From Chitinophagales bacterium (GTDB taxonomy: Bacteria > Bacteroidota > Bacteroidia > Chitinophagales > UBA8649), in the NCBI GenBank assembly GCA_016777395.1, contig JADHRO010000107.1:1-7177 (forward strand): a stretch of 7,177 nucleotides of DNA. Reading direction: 5' to 3'. The number at the start of each line of letters is the position of its first letter. The first letter of the stretch is position 1. This document shows positions 1-6,400 of the stretch, in pieces. A program made the translations under genes and the position numbers. The notes under the pieces are model-generated. The model did no database searches, was not told the DNA's origin, and saw nothing but the letters and a program-made list of their open reading frames with translations.

Positions 1-1554
1 AGAGGAATCGTTTGGAATGAGAATGATATGGGAATGACTTTTGAAGAAGTTGACATTCCTGCAGATATGGCTGATGAAGTTGAAGAGTACAGAGAAAAGT
101 TACTTGAAGCAATTGCTGAATACGATGACTCCTTAATGGAGAAATTCTTTGAAGATCCCGATTCGATAACTGAAAGAGAAGTCTTAGACGCATTAAGAGG
201 AGCTACATTGGACGCGAAGTTTGTCCCAATGATGTGTGGTTCAGCTTTCAAGAATAAAGGAGTTCAGGCAATGTTGGATGTGGTTATGGAAATTTTGCCA
301 TCTCCATTAGACCAAGAAGCAATCGAAGGAACAAATCCTAAAACAGAAGAGCCTGTTTTAAGAAAACCTTCTCCTGATGAGCCATTTGCTGCCTTAGCAT
401 TTAAAATCGCAACTGATCCTTTCGTAGGAAGATTGTGTTTTACTAGAGCATATTCAGGTAAATTGCCTTCAGGTTCTTATGTTCTGAATACAAGAACAAT
501 GAAGAAGGAAAGAATTTCTAGGATTTTCCAAATGCATGCAAATTCTCAAAATCAGATTGACGAGTTACATGCTGGTGACATCGCAGCATTAGTTGGATTT
601 AAAGACATTAGAACAGGAGATACATTATGCGCTGAAAATGCACCTATTGTTCTTGAATCAATGGATTTTCCAGATCCAGTTATTGGAGTGGCTATTGAGC
701 CAAAATCTCAAGTGGATATTGATAAGTTAGGATTGGCGCTTGGTAAACTAGCTGAGGAGGATCCAACTTTTCAGGTAAGAACAGATGAAGATACAGCTCA
801 AACAATTATCTCAGGAATGGGAGAATTGCACTTGGAGATTATTATCGATAGATTAAGAAGAGAATTTAAGGTTGAATGTAATCAAGGAGCACCTCAAGTT
901 ACATACAAAGAAACAATTACAGGCTCTGTAGAACATAAAGAAGTTTACAAAAAGCAGTCTGGAGGTCGTGGAAAATTCGCTGACATTCAATTTAAGGTTG
1001 GTCCAAGAACTGATGGTAAAGAGGGATTAGAGTTTATTAATGAGGTAAAAGGAGGTAGAATTCCTAAGGAATTTATTCCATCTGTTGAGAAAGGATTTAA
1101 AGAAGCTATGAATACTGGAGTTTTAGCAGGATTTAATGTGGATTCTTTACAGGTTACATTATTTGACGGTTCATTCCACCAAGTTGATTCAGATGCATTG
1201 TCATTTGAGATAGCAGCGAAATTAGCATTTAAAAATTCATGTCCAAAAGCTAATCCGATACTACTTGAACCTATGATGAAGTTGGAGGTGATTACGCCCG
1301 AGGCAAACATGGGTGATGTTGTAGCCGATTTGAATAAGCGAAGAGGATTAATGGAAGGAATGGATGATAAAAATGGAGCAAAAGTAGTGAAAGCTAAAGT
1401 TCCATTATCAGAGATGTTTGGTTACGTGACATCCTTACGAACGATAACATCAGGTAGAGCAACCTCAACAATGGAGTTTAGCCATTTTGCTGAGGCTCCA
1501 CAAGCGGTAGCTAAAGAAGTTATTGCGAAAGCTAAAGGACAAGTTGAAGCTTAA
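1..1554 (+). CDS. fusA: Elongation factor G (EF-G), 5'-truncated by the window edge
   Basis: This is the ribosomal translocase, a GTPase that moves tRNAs and mRNA through the ribosome after each peptide bond and acts with RRF in ribosome recycling. The frame is open from base 1 (RGIVWNEND, then the Met at base 28), so that Met is internal. About 517 residues are visible of a usual ~700; the missing part is the N-terminal GTPase core with the P-loop and switch regions. Seen in order: the end of the G' insert, the G5-like GSAFKNKG (base 238 on), beta-barrel domain II (about 355-640), domain III with SGMGELHLE (about 670-900), domain IV with KQSGGRGKF and the tip loop GSFHQVDSD (about 900-1270), and domain V with PLSEMFGYVTSLR and RATSTMEF. 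These are motifs of standard EF-G. A mitochondrial-type or GTPase-deficient paralogue is less likely given the location in the ribosomal cluster, but the catalytic region is not visible. It ends in TAA, 28 bases before rpsJ. Confidence 0.98.
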   Translation, partial: RGIVWNENDMGMTFEEVDIPADMADEVEEYREKLLEAIAEYDDSLMEKFFEDPDSITEREVLDALRGATLDAKFVPMMCGSAFKNKGVQAMLDVVMEILPSPLDQEAIEGTNPKTEEPVLRKPSPDEPFAALAFKIATDPFVGRLCFTRAYSGKLPSGSYVLNTRTMKKERISRIFQMHANSQNQIDELHAGDIAALVGFKDIRTGDTLCAENAPIVLESMDFPDPVIGVAIEPKSQVDIDKLGLALGKLAEEDPTFQVRTDEDTAQTIISGMGELHLEIIIDRLRREFKVECNQGAPQVTYKETITGSVEHKEVYKKQSGGRGKFADIQFKVGPRTDGKEGLEFINEVKGGRIPKEFIPSVEKGFKEAMNTGVLAGFNVDSLQVTLFDGSFHQVDSDALSFEIAAKLAFKNSCPKANPILLEPMMKLEVITPEANMGDVVADLNKRRGLMEGMDDKNGAKVVKAKVPLSEMFGYVTSLRTITSGRATSTMEFSHFAEAPQAVAKEVIAKAKGQVEA

Positions 1555-1563
1555 TAGTAATAG
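1552..1563 (+). other. Run of four consecutive in-frame stop codons at the end of fusA
   Basis: The fusA frame ends TAA TAG TAA TAG, a 6-base unit (TAATAG) present twice. Any ribosome reading through the first stop would meet three more immediately. The run takes up nearly half of the fusA-rpsJ gap. A role as a termination safeguard is inference; the codons themselves are directly visible. Confidence 0.9.
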
Positions 1564-1582
1564 AGATTAAGGTACATTAATT

Positions 1583-1888
1583 ATGAGCCAGAAAATAAGA
1601 ATAAAATTAAAGTCATTTGATCACAACTTAGTTGATAAATCAGCCGAGAAAATTGTGAAAACTGTAAAATCTACAGGTGCTGTTGTAAGTGGTCCAATTC
1701 CATTGCCAACAAATAAGAGAATTTTTACGGTTTTAAGGTCAACACACGTTAACAAAAAGGCAAGAGAACAATTTCAAGTAAGTTCTTACAAAAGATTAAT
1801 GGATATATACAGTTCCTCTTCAAAAACTGTTGACGCATTAATGAAATTAGAACTGCCTTCAGGAGTTGAAGTAGAGATTAAAGTATAG
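1583..1888 (+). CDS. rpsJ: 30S ribosomal protein uS10 (NusE)
   Basis: uS10 is a small-subunit head protein near uS3 and uS14; in the family it also acts as NusE, pairing with NusB in antitermination and contacting NusG to couple transcription with translation. The 101-residue length is normal. The family signature AVVSGPIPLPTNKR (residues 33-46) is followed by STHVNKKAREQF (53-64), which covers the extended loop, and by the conserved tail KTVDALMKLELPSGVEVEI. The ATG gives the usual Bacteroidota N-terminus MSQKIRIKLKSFDHN. No Shine-Dalgarno sequence precedes it; an A stands at -3. In Escherichia coli this gene heads the S10 operon behind a long leader bound by L4. Here only 28 bases separate it from fusA, so such a leader cannot fit and transcription most likely continues from fusA. 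The gene ends in TAG followed by an in-frame TAA. Confidence 0.98.
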   Translation: MSQKIRIKLKSFDHNLVDKSAEKIVKTVKSTGAVVSGPIPLPTNKRIFTVLRSTHVNKKAREQFQVSSYKRLMDIYSSSSKTVDALMKLELPSGVEVEIKV

Positions 1889-1929
1889 TAAATAATAATT
1901 GATAAGATAACCCAAAAAACTGTTATTCG

Positions 1930-2547
1930 ATGTCAGGATTGATAGGAAAAAAAGTAGGTATGACGAGCATGTACGATGCGAATGGTAAGAACATTCCTTG
2001 TACTGTTATTCAGGCTGGACCATGTGTAGTTACTCAAATTAAAACAGAGGAAACTGATGGTTACGATGCGCTTCAGTTAGCGTACGATGAAAAAACTGAA
2101 AAGAATATTTCAGCACCCTTAAAAGGTCATTTTAAGAAAGCCGGTGTTTCTCCAAGAGCAAAGCTTGTTGAGTTTGATGGATTTGGAGATGAAAAAGCAT
2201 TAGGTGATGAAATCACAGTAGAACTTTTCGACGAAGGTGAATATGTTGATGTTGTAGGAACGTCTAAAGGAAAAGGTTTCCAAGGTGTTGTTAAAAGACA
2301 CGGATTCGCTGGTGTTGGAGGTCAAACTCATGGTCAGCATAATAGATTAAGAGCCCCAGGTTCTATAGGTGGTGCATCTACTCCTTCGAAAGTTTTCAAA
2401 GGAATGAGAATGGCTGGAAGAATGGGAGGTGATACAGTTAAAACTCAGAATTTAAAAGTTTTAAAGGTGTTGGCTGATAAGAATTTAATAGTTGTTTCAG
2501 GGAATATCGCTGGATCAAAAGGGTCTTACGTTTTAATTGAGAAATAA
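1930..2547 (+). CDS. rplC: 50S ribosomal protein uL3
   Basis: uL3 is an early-assembly protein of the large subunit; its globular body sits on the surface and a long loop reaches towards the peptidyl-transferase centre. It has 205 residues, a normal bacterial length. It begins MSGLIGKKVGMTSMY, the usual N-terminus, and carries TSKGKGFQGVVKRHGF (111-126), GQTHGQHNRLRAPGSIG (131-147) and KVFKGMRMAGRMGGD (154-168). Where E. coli uL3 has the glutamine methylated by PrmB (GSIGQ), this protein has Gly148, so that modification should not occur here; I believe this is common in the phylum. The 41-base gap before it is the longest in the window and contains no Shine-Dalgarno sequence; the -3 base is T, the weakest start context here. 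Its stop lies one base before rplD. Confidence 0.98.
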   Translation: MSGLIGKKVGMTSMYDANGKNIPCTVIQAGPCVVTQIKTEETDGYDALQLAYDEKTEKNISAPLKGHFKKAGVSPRAKLVEFDGFGDEKALGDEITVELFDEGEYVDVVGTSKGKGFQGVVKRHGFAGVGGQTHGQHNRLRAPGSIGGASTPSKVFKGMRMAGRMGGDTVKTQNLKVLKVLADKNLIVVSGNIAGSKGSYVLIEK

Positions 2548-2551
2548 GATG
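2545..2551 (+). promoter_or_regulatory. rplC-rplD stop/start junction (TAA G ATG)
   Basis: The rplC stop and rplD start are separated by a single G. No Shine-Dalgarno sequence lies in the preceding rplC codons; the nearest purine-rich stretch is GAGAAATAAG. The arrangement fits reinitiation by ribosomes finishing uL3 and would keep uL3 and uL4 output balanced. The coupling itself is inferred from spacing. This junction also decides the rplD start. Confidence 0.6.
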
Positions 2552-3175
2552 GAGTTAGCAGTATTAGATAAAACAGGAAAAGACACTGGAAGAAAGGTTA
2601 CCTTAAGTGATTCAGTTTTTGGTGTTGAGCCAAATGAACACACAGTGTACTTAGATGTAAAGCAATATTTGGCTAATCAAAGACAAGGTACTCATAAGTC
2701 GAAAGAAAGAAATGAGATTGTTGGAAGTACCAAGAAATTGAAAAAGCAAAAGGGATCAGGTGCAGCTAGATATGGTGATATTAAGTCTCCTATATTTAGA
2801 GGTGGAGGTAGAATATTTGGACCTAAACCAAGATACTACGGATTCAAGTTGAATAAAAAGGTTAAAGCCGTAGCTAAAAAATCGGTTTTATCTTCCTCGT
2901 TAAAGGAGGAAAAGGTTATTGTTTTAGAAGATTTGAAGTTTGATGCTCCTAAAACAAAAGATTTTATAGCAGTATTAAAAGGGCTTGACTTGGAAGGAAA
3001 GAGAGTTACATTAGTTACTACAGAAAATGAAAAGAACGTTTATTTGTCTTCAAGAAATGTTAAAAAAGTTAAAGTTGTTGCTACTTCAGAAGTGAATACT
3101 TACGACTTAATCAATTGTAGTAAACTTGTTCTTTCAGAGAGTTCTGTTAAAGAAATTGAAAATATTTTAAGCTAG
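2549..3175 (+). CDS. rplD: 50S ribosomal protein uL4
   Basis: uL4 is a primary 23S rRNA-binding protein whose long loop lines the narrowest part of the peptide exit tunnel, beside uL22. I use the ATG at 2549, giving 208 residues beginning MELAVLDKTGKDTGRKV, as in Bacteroidota homologues. An upstream in-frame TTG at 2537 would add only four residues and lies inside rplC, so I reject it. The tunnel loop spans about residues 45-95 and includes KKQKGSGAARYGDIKSP and FRGGGRIFGPKPRYYGFKLN. The globular C-terminal part includes VLEDLKFDAPKTKDF and SSRNVKKVKV. In E. coli L4 represses its own operon at the transcript leader; no equivalent leader is present here. The start follows the rplC stop by a single base, which suggests translational coupling. 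An alanine (Ala72) stands where the E. coli loop has an arginine. Confidence 0.97.
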   Translation: MELAVLDKTGKDTGRKVTLSDSVFGVEPNEHTVYLDVKQYLANQRQGTHKSKERNEIVGSTKKLKKQKGSGAARYGDIKSPIFRGGGRIFGPKPRYYGFKLNKKVKAVAKKSVLSSSLKEEKVIVLEDLKFDAPKTKDFIAVLKGLDLEGKRVTLVTTENEKNVYLSSRNVKKVKVVATSEVNTYDLINCSKLVLSESSVKEIENILS

Positions 3176-3181
3176 TATAAG

Positions 3182-3469
3182 ATGAGTGTTATTGTTAAAC
3201 CAATCATAACAGAAAAGATGTCTAACCTAGAAGAGAAGCTAGGAAGATATGGATTCATCGTAGAAAATTCGGCCAATAAGGTGCAAATCAAAAAAGATGT
3301 CGAAGCTACATACGGTGTAACAGTTGAGTCAGTTAATACTATGCGTTATGCTGGTAAGGCTAAGAGAAACAGAAAGACTTGGGCAATGGACGGAAGAACA
3401 AGTTCATTCAAAAAGGCGATAGTTACTCTAAAAGAGGGTGAAGTAATAGATATTTACGGTAATATTTAA
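3182..3469 (+). CDS. rplW: 50S ribosomal protein uL23
   Basis: uL23 sits at the rim of the exit tunnel and is the main docking site for trigger factor and the signal recognition particle. It has 95 residues, a normal length. It begins MSVIVKPIITEKMS; Glu11 in the ITEK motif aligns with E. coli Glu18, the residue known to contact trigger factor. Next come the family core NKVQIKKDVEATYGVTVESVNTM (residues 32-54), the basic loop YAGKAKRNRK, and SSFKKAIVTLKEGEVIDIYGN at the C-terminus. It follows rplD by 6 bases and precedes rplB by 4. No Shine-Dalgarno sequence is seen, and an A stands at -3. Confidence 0.97.
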   Translation: MSVIVKPIITEKMSNLEEKLGRYGFIVENSANKVQIKKDVEATYGVTVESVNTMRYAGKAKRNRKTWAMDGRTSSFKKAIVTLKEGEVIDIYGNI

Positions 3470-3473
3470 AAAA

Positions 3474-4298
3474 ATGGGTTTAAAGAAATTAAAACCAAAT
3501 ACTCCTGGACAAAGACATAAAGTAGCTGATACTTTTGACGATGTTACGAAAGGAAGTCCTGAGAAAAGCTTAATTGCGAAAAAGAAAAGTTCTGGTGGTA
3601 GAAATGCCAGTGGAAAAATGACTGTTCGTAATATTGGAGGAGGTCACAAGAAGAAATATCGTTTAATTGATTTTAAACGAACAAAGTTAAATGTTCCAGC
3701 AACTGTTAAGAGCATAGAGTATGATCCAAACAGAACAGCTAGAATTGCTTTGTTGCATTACTCTGATGGGGAAAAGGCTTATATACTTGCCCCTAATGGC
3801 TTAGAAGTTGGAGCTAAATTACAAGCTGGTAAAGGTGCTCCAATTGAAGTTGCGAATGCATTGCCATTATCTGAAATACCATTAGGTACTGTAGTACACA
3901 ATGTTGAATTCCAACCTGGACAAGGAGGGAAGTTAGCGAGAAGTGCAGGATCTTATGTTCAGTTAATTGCAAAGGAAGGTAAATATGCTACACTAAAATT
4001 GCCATCAGGTGAAACTCGTCAGGTACTCGTTGGTTGTTCTGCAACTATTGGAGCAGTATCGAATTCAGATCACCAATTAGTGGTAAGTGGTAAGGCAGGT
4101 AGAAACAGATGGTTAGGCAGAAGACCTAGAGTTAGAGGTGTAGCTATGAACCCAGTAGATCATCCAATGGGAGGTGGTGAAGGACGTTCATCAGGAGGGC
4201 ATCCTAGATCTAGAAAAGGATTACCTGCAAAGGGATACAAAACTAGAGCTCCAAAGAAATATTCTGACAAGTATATTATTGAAAAGAGAAAAAAATAA
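3474..4298 (+). CDS. rplB: 50S ribosomal protein uL2
   Basis: uL2 is one of the most conserved large-subunit proteins; it binds 23S rRNA domain IV, helps subunits associate and reaches close to the peptidyl-transferase centre. Its 274 residues match the family. It begins with a basic tail (MGLKKLKPNTPGQRHKV), followed by KSSGGRNASGKMTVRNIGGGHKK (residues 38-60), the OB-fold part with IEYDPNRTARIALL (81-94) and ILAPNGLEVGA (104-114), then the SH3-like part with GKYATLKLPSGETRQVL (169-185). The C-terminal signature MNPVDHPMGGGEG (225-237) holds His230, equivalent to E. coli His229, and is followed by GGHPRSRKG. The start lies 4 bases after the rplW stop in an all-A run with no Shine-Dalgarno sequence. 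Confidence 0.98.
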   Translation: MGLKKLKPNTPGQRHKVADTFDDVTKGSPEKSLIAKKKSSGGRNASGKMTVRNIGGGHKKKYRLIDFKRTKLNVPATVKSIEYDPNRTARIALLHYSDGEKAYILAPNGLEVGAKLQAGKGAPIEVANALPLSEIPLGTVVHNVEFQPGQGGKLARSAGSYVQLIAKEGKYATLKLPSGETRQVLVGCSATIGAVSNSDHQLVVSGKAGRNRWLGRRPRVRGVAMNPVDHPMGGGEGRSSGGHPRSRKGLPAKGYKTRAPKKYSDKYIIEKRKK

Positions 4299-4304
4299 TT
4301 AGAT

Positions 4305-4577
4305 ATGGCTAGATCACTTAAAAAACCGCCTTTTGTGCACTATAAGTTGCAAAATCGTGTTGATGTTGCTCAGGAATCAGGAAAGAAGAATGTAATTAAA
4401 ACTTGGTCAAGAGCTTCAATGATTACTCCAGATTTTGTTGGCCTTACAATTGGCGTACACAATGGAAATAAGTTCATCCCTGTTTATGTAACAGAAAATA
4501 TGGTTGGTCATAAGTTAGGTGAATTTGCTCCAACAAGGACCTATAGAGGTCATGGATCAGATAAAAAGAAAAAATAA
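4305..4577 (+). CDS. rpsS: 30S ribosomal protein uS19
   Basis: uS19 lies on the small-subunit head next to uS13 and takes part in the intersubunit bridge near the A-site tRNA. It has 90 residues, a normal length. It begins MARSLKKPPFVHYKL and carries IKTWSRASMITPDFVGLTI (residues 31-49). The family signature YVTENMVGHKLGEFAPTRTY (61-80) is followed by RGHGSDKKKK, the basic tail. It starts 6 bases after rplB. No Shine-Dalgarno sequence precedes it, and a G stands at -3. The following gap of 24 bases before rplV is AT-rich and holds no recognisable site. Confidence 0.98.
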   Translation: MARSLKKPPFVHYKLQNRVDVAQESGKKNVIKTWSRASMITPDFVGLTIGVHNGNKFIPVYVTENMVGHKLGEFAPTRTYRGHGSDKKKK

Positions 4578-4601
4578 TTTATAATTAAAGCATTTTAACA
4601 A

Positions 4602-4994
4602 ATGGGTGCTAGAAAGAGAAATACTGCAGAGGCGTTAAAAGAGGCGAAAAAGACTCAGTACTTTGCTAAGTTAAATAACTGTCCAACTTCTCCTCGAAAA
4701 ATGAGATTGGTTGCTGACTTGGTTAGAGGAATGGAAGTGTATAAAGCATTAGGTGTTTTAGAGTTTTCAAATAAGGAAGCTGCATCTAAAGTAGTAAAGC
4801 TTTTAAAATCGGCTATACACAATTACGAAGCGAAAACAGGAGAAGCTCCTGAGTCCGGTGAATTGTTTGTAAGTAAGGTTGCTGTTGATTCGGCTAGAAT
4901 GTTAAAAAGAATTCAACCTGCTCCACAAGGAAGAGCGCACAGAATTCGAAAACGTTCGAATCACGTTACATTGTTTTTAGAAAAAGTTAATTAG
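4602..4994 (+). CDS. rplV: 50S ribosomal protein uL22
   Basis: uL22 binds all domains of 23S rRNA; its extended beta-hairpin forms the exit-tunnel constriction together with the uL4 loop, and it is a known site of macrolide-resistance changes. Its 130 residues are somewhat longer than the ~110 of E. coli because of an N-terminal extension (MGARKRNTAEALKEAKKTQY) typical of Bacteroidota, which supports the chosen start. The core begins FAKLNNCPTSPRKMRLVADL (residues 21-40), continues with KEAASKVVKLLKSAIHN, and ends with the hairpin KVAVDSARMLKRIQPAPQG (92-110) and RAHRIRKRSNHVTLFL. No insertion or deletion in the hairpin is evident. It is separated from rpsC by 17 A/G-rich bases. Confidence 0.98.
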   Translation: MGARKRNTAEALKEAKKTQYFAKLNNCPTSPRKMRLVADLVRGMEVYKALGVLEFSNKEAASKVVKLLKSAIHNYEAKTGEAPESGELFVSKVAVDSARMLKRIQPAPQGRAHRIRKRSNHVTLFLEKVN

Positions 4995-5011
4995 AAAGAA
5001 AAGTATAGATA

Positions 5012-5719
5012 ATGGGACAAAAAACGAACCCTATAGGAAATAGATTAGGAATCATACGTGGATGGGATTCTAACTGGTATGGTGGGAAAAAATACGCGGA
5101 TAAAATTTACGAAGATTCTAAAATTAGAAGCTATATACGTGCTCGTTTGGCAAAAGCATCAGTTTCAAAAATTGTTATAGAAAGAACATTAAAATTAATT
5201 TCTATTACAATCCATACCGCAAGACCGGGAATTATCATCGGTAAAGGTGGACAAGAAGTTGATAAGTTAAAAGAGGAAATCAAGAAACTAACTGGTAAAG
5301 AAGTTCAAATCAATATTTTTGAAATAAAAAGACCAGAATTAGATGCTAAACTTGTGGCTGATAGTATTTGTCGTCAAATTGAAGGTAGAATTTCTTTTAG
5401 AAGAGCAATGAAAATGGCTGTGGCATCAACTATGAGAATGGGAGCAGAAGGAATTAAGATTCAAGTTGCTGGTCGTTTAAATGGAGCTGAAATGGCACGA
5501 ACTGAGAGTAAAAAAGATGGACGAATTCCATTACACACTTTCCGTGCTGATGTTGACTATTGTTGGTCAGAAGCTCATACTACTTATGGTAGGTTGGGTG
5601 TAAAAGTCTGGATTTGCAAGGGAGAGGTTTATGGTAAAGTAGATTTAACTCCGAACAATGCTGCTAACAACAAACAAGGTAGTAAAGGCGGTAAATTCAA
5701 AGGAAAGAATAGACGTTAA
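5012..5719 (+). CDS. rpsC: 30S ribosomal protein uS3
   Basis: uS3 forms part of the mRNA entry channel on the small-subunit head, and with uS4 and uS5 contributes to the ribosome's mRNA helicase activity. Its 235 residues match the family. It begins MGQKTNPIGNRLGIIRGWDS. The type II KH domain has the GxxG loop GKGG at residues 77-80 within RPGIIIGKGGQEVDKLKEEI. The C-terminal domain carries ISFRRAMKMAV (127-137), where Arg130, Arg131 and Lys134 match the helicase residues Arg131, Arg132 and Lys135 of E. coli, and GRLNGAEMART (154-164). The last ~20 residues are a low-complexity Asn/Gly/Lys tail ending GKNRR, probably disordered and rRNA-binding. It lies 17 bases after rplV, with an A at -3. 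Confidence 0.98.
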   Translation: MGQKTNPIGNRLGIIRGWDSNWYGGKKYADKIYEDSKIRSYIRARLAKASVSKIVIERTLKLISITIHTARPGIIIGKGGQEVDKLKEEIKKLTGKEVQINIFEIKRPELDAKLVADSICRQIEGRISFRRAMKMAVASTMRMGAEGIKIQVAGRLNGAEMARTESKKDGRIPLHTFRADVDYCWSEAHTTYGRLGVKVWICKGEVYGKVDLTPNNAANNKQGSKGGKFKGKNRR

Positions 5720-5744
5720 TTATTCATTGTAAAAAATTTAAGAG

Positions 5745-6173
5745 ATGTTATCTCCAAAAAGAGTAAAATATAGAAAGGTTCAAAAAGGAAAAGGTAATGA
5801 GAAGGGTATTTCACATAGAGGTGCACAAATTGCTTTTGGATCTTTTGGAATTAAAACCTTAGATCAAGGGTGGATAACTAGTAGACAAATAGAGGCTGCT
5901 CGTGTTGCTGTAACAAGATACATGAAAAGAGAGGGGCAAATTTGGATTAGAATGTTTCCAGATAAGCCAATTACTAAGAAACCAGCTGAAGTAAGGATGG
6001 GTAAAGGTAAAGGATCTCCAGAGTATTGGGTAGCTCCTGTTAAACCTGGTAAGGTTTTATTTGAAGCTGATGGTGTACCTTTAGAAATTGCCAAAGAAGC
6101 TTTAAGATTAGCTGCTCAAAAATTGCCAGTTAAGACAAAGTTTATTGTTAGAAGAGATTATTTAGAAGCGTAA
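5745..6173 (+). CDS. rplP: 50S ribosomal protein uL16
   Basis: uL16 is a late-assembling large-subunit protein that contacts the elbow of A- and P-site tRNA and is needed for peptidyl transfer. It has 142 residues, a little longer than the E. coli protein. It begins MLSPKRVKYRKVQKGK, then IAFGSFGIKTLDQGWITSRQ (residues 29-48), IEAARVAVTRYMKREGQIWI (49-68), FPDKPITKKP, and VRMGKGKGSPEYWVAPVKPG (83-102). Arg84 aligns with E. coli Arg81, which is hydroxylated by RoxA (YcfD); whether this organism has that enzyme cannot be seen here. The C-terminus has FEADGVPLEIAKEALRLAAQ and KLPVKTKFIVRR. The 25-base gap from rpsC is AT-rich; the start follows AAGAG but has no proper Shine-Dalgarno at the normal distance. 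Confidence 0.98.
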   Translation: MLSPKRVKYRKVQKGKGNEKGISHRGAQIAFGSFGIKTLDQGWITSRQIEAARVAVTRYMKREGQIWIRMFPDKPITKKPAEVRMGKGKGSPEYWVAPVKPGKVLFEADGVPLEIAKEALRLAAQKLPVKTKFIVRRDYLEA

Positions 6174-6185
6174 AAATAATTAGAG

Positions 6186-6377
6186 ATGAAAGCTGCAGAA
6201 TTAAGAGAATTATCCGTTGAGGATTTAAAAGCGAAAATAGTTGAGGAGTCTAAAGCTCTAAATACATTAGTGTTAAATCACGCTGTTTCTCCAATTGAAA
6301 ATCCAGTTGTTATCAAAACAACAAGGAAATTGGTTGCTCGGTTAAAAACTATTCTTAACGAAAAGGAGCAAGCTTAG
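6186..6377 (+). CDS. rpmC: 50S ribosomal protein bL29/uL29
   Basis: L29 is a small helical-hairpin protein at the rim of the exit tunnel, next to uL23, and contributes to the docking area for nascent-chain factors. Its 63 residues are normal. Two helices are evident: MKAAELRELSVEDLKAKIVE, continuing to about residue 30, and a C-terminal one from about residue 40. The turn between them, LNHAVSPIENP (30-40), is a form common in Bacteroidota. The second helix carries VVIKTTRKLVARLKTIL, matching the family pattern of alternating basic and hydrophobic residues. It lies 12 bases after rplP, with a G at -3. Its TAG stop is the first half of a 10-base palindrome extending into the gap before rpsQ. 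Confidence 0.97.
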   Translation: MKAAELRELSVEDLKAKIVEESKALNTLVLNHAVSPIENPVVIKTTRKLVARLKTILNEKEQA

Positions 6378-6394
6378 AGCTCTACTAAAATTTT
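6375..6394. repeat. Two adjacent small palindromes across the rpmC stop
   Basis: TAGAGCTCTA (6375-6384) is a perfect 10-base palindrome that includes the rpmC stop codon. Two bases later AAAATTTT (6387-6394) is an 8-base palindrome. Neither has a loop, so neither makes a good RNA hairpin by itself. They fill most of the 23-base gap before rpsQ. Chance is a reasonable explanation in AT-rich DNA; no function is assigned. Confidence 0.4.
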
Positions 6395-6400
6395 GAAACT

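Noticed and set aside
28..30. ATG at 28 as the fusA start.
   Set aside because: The frame is open upstream to base 1 and encodes EF-G sequence (RGIVWNEND); the true start lies roughly 180 codons to the left of the window.
987..1310. Open frame of 107 codons on the minus strand inside fusA.
   Set aside because: It lies entirely over conserved EF-G domain IV/V coding sequence, has no recognisable family and no start context; it is a shadow of fusA.
2537..2548. TTG at 2537 as an earlier rplD start.
   Set aside because: It lies within the rplC coding sequence, adds only Met-Arg-Asn-Lys not seen in uL4 homologues, and the ATG at 2549 gives the standard MEL N-terminus.
3530..3537. TACTTTTG, a match to the Bacteroidota -7 promoter consensus TAnnTTTG.
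   Set aside because: It is inside rplB, codes for conserved residues, and no TTG lies at the -33 distance upstream.
5864..6094. Open frame of 76 codons on the minus strand inside rplP.
   Set aside because: It overlaps the conserved uL16 core completely and resembles no family I know.
6386..6395. TAAAATTTTG before rpsQ as a possible -7 promoter element.
   Set aside because: The spacing between TA and TTTG is two bases too long, and it lies only 5 bases before the rpsQ ATG.
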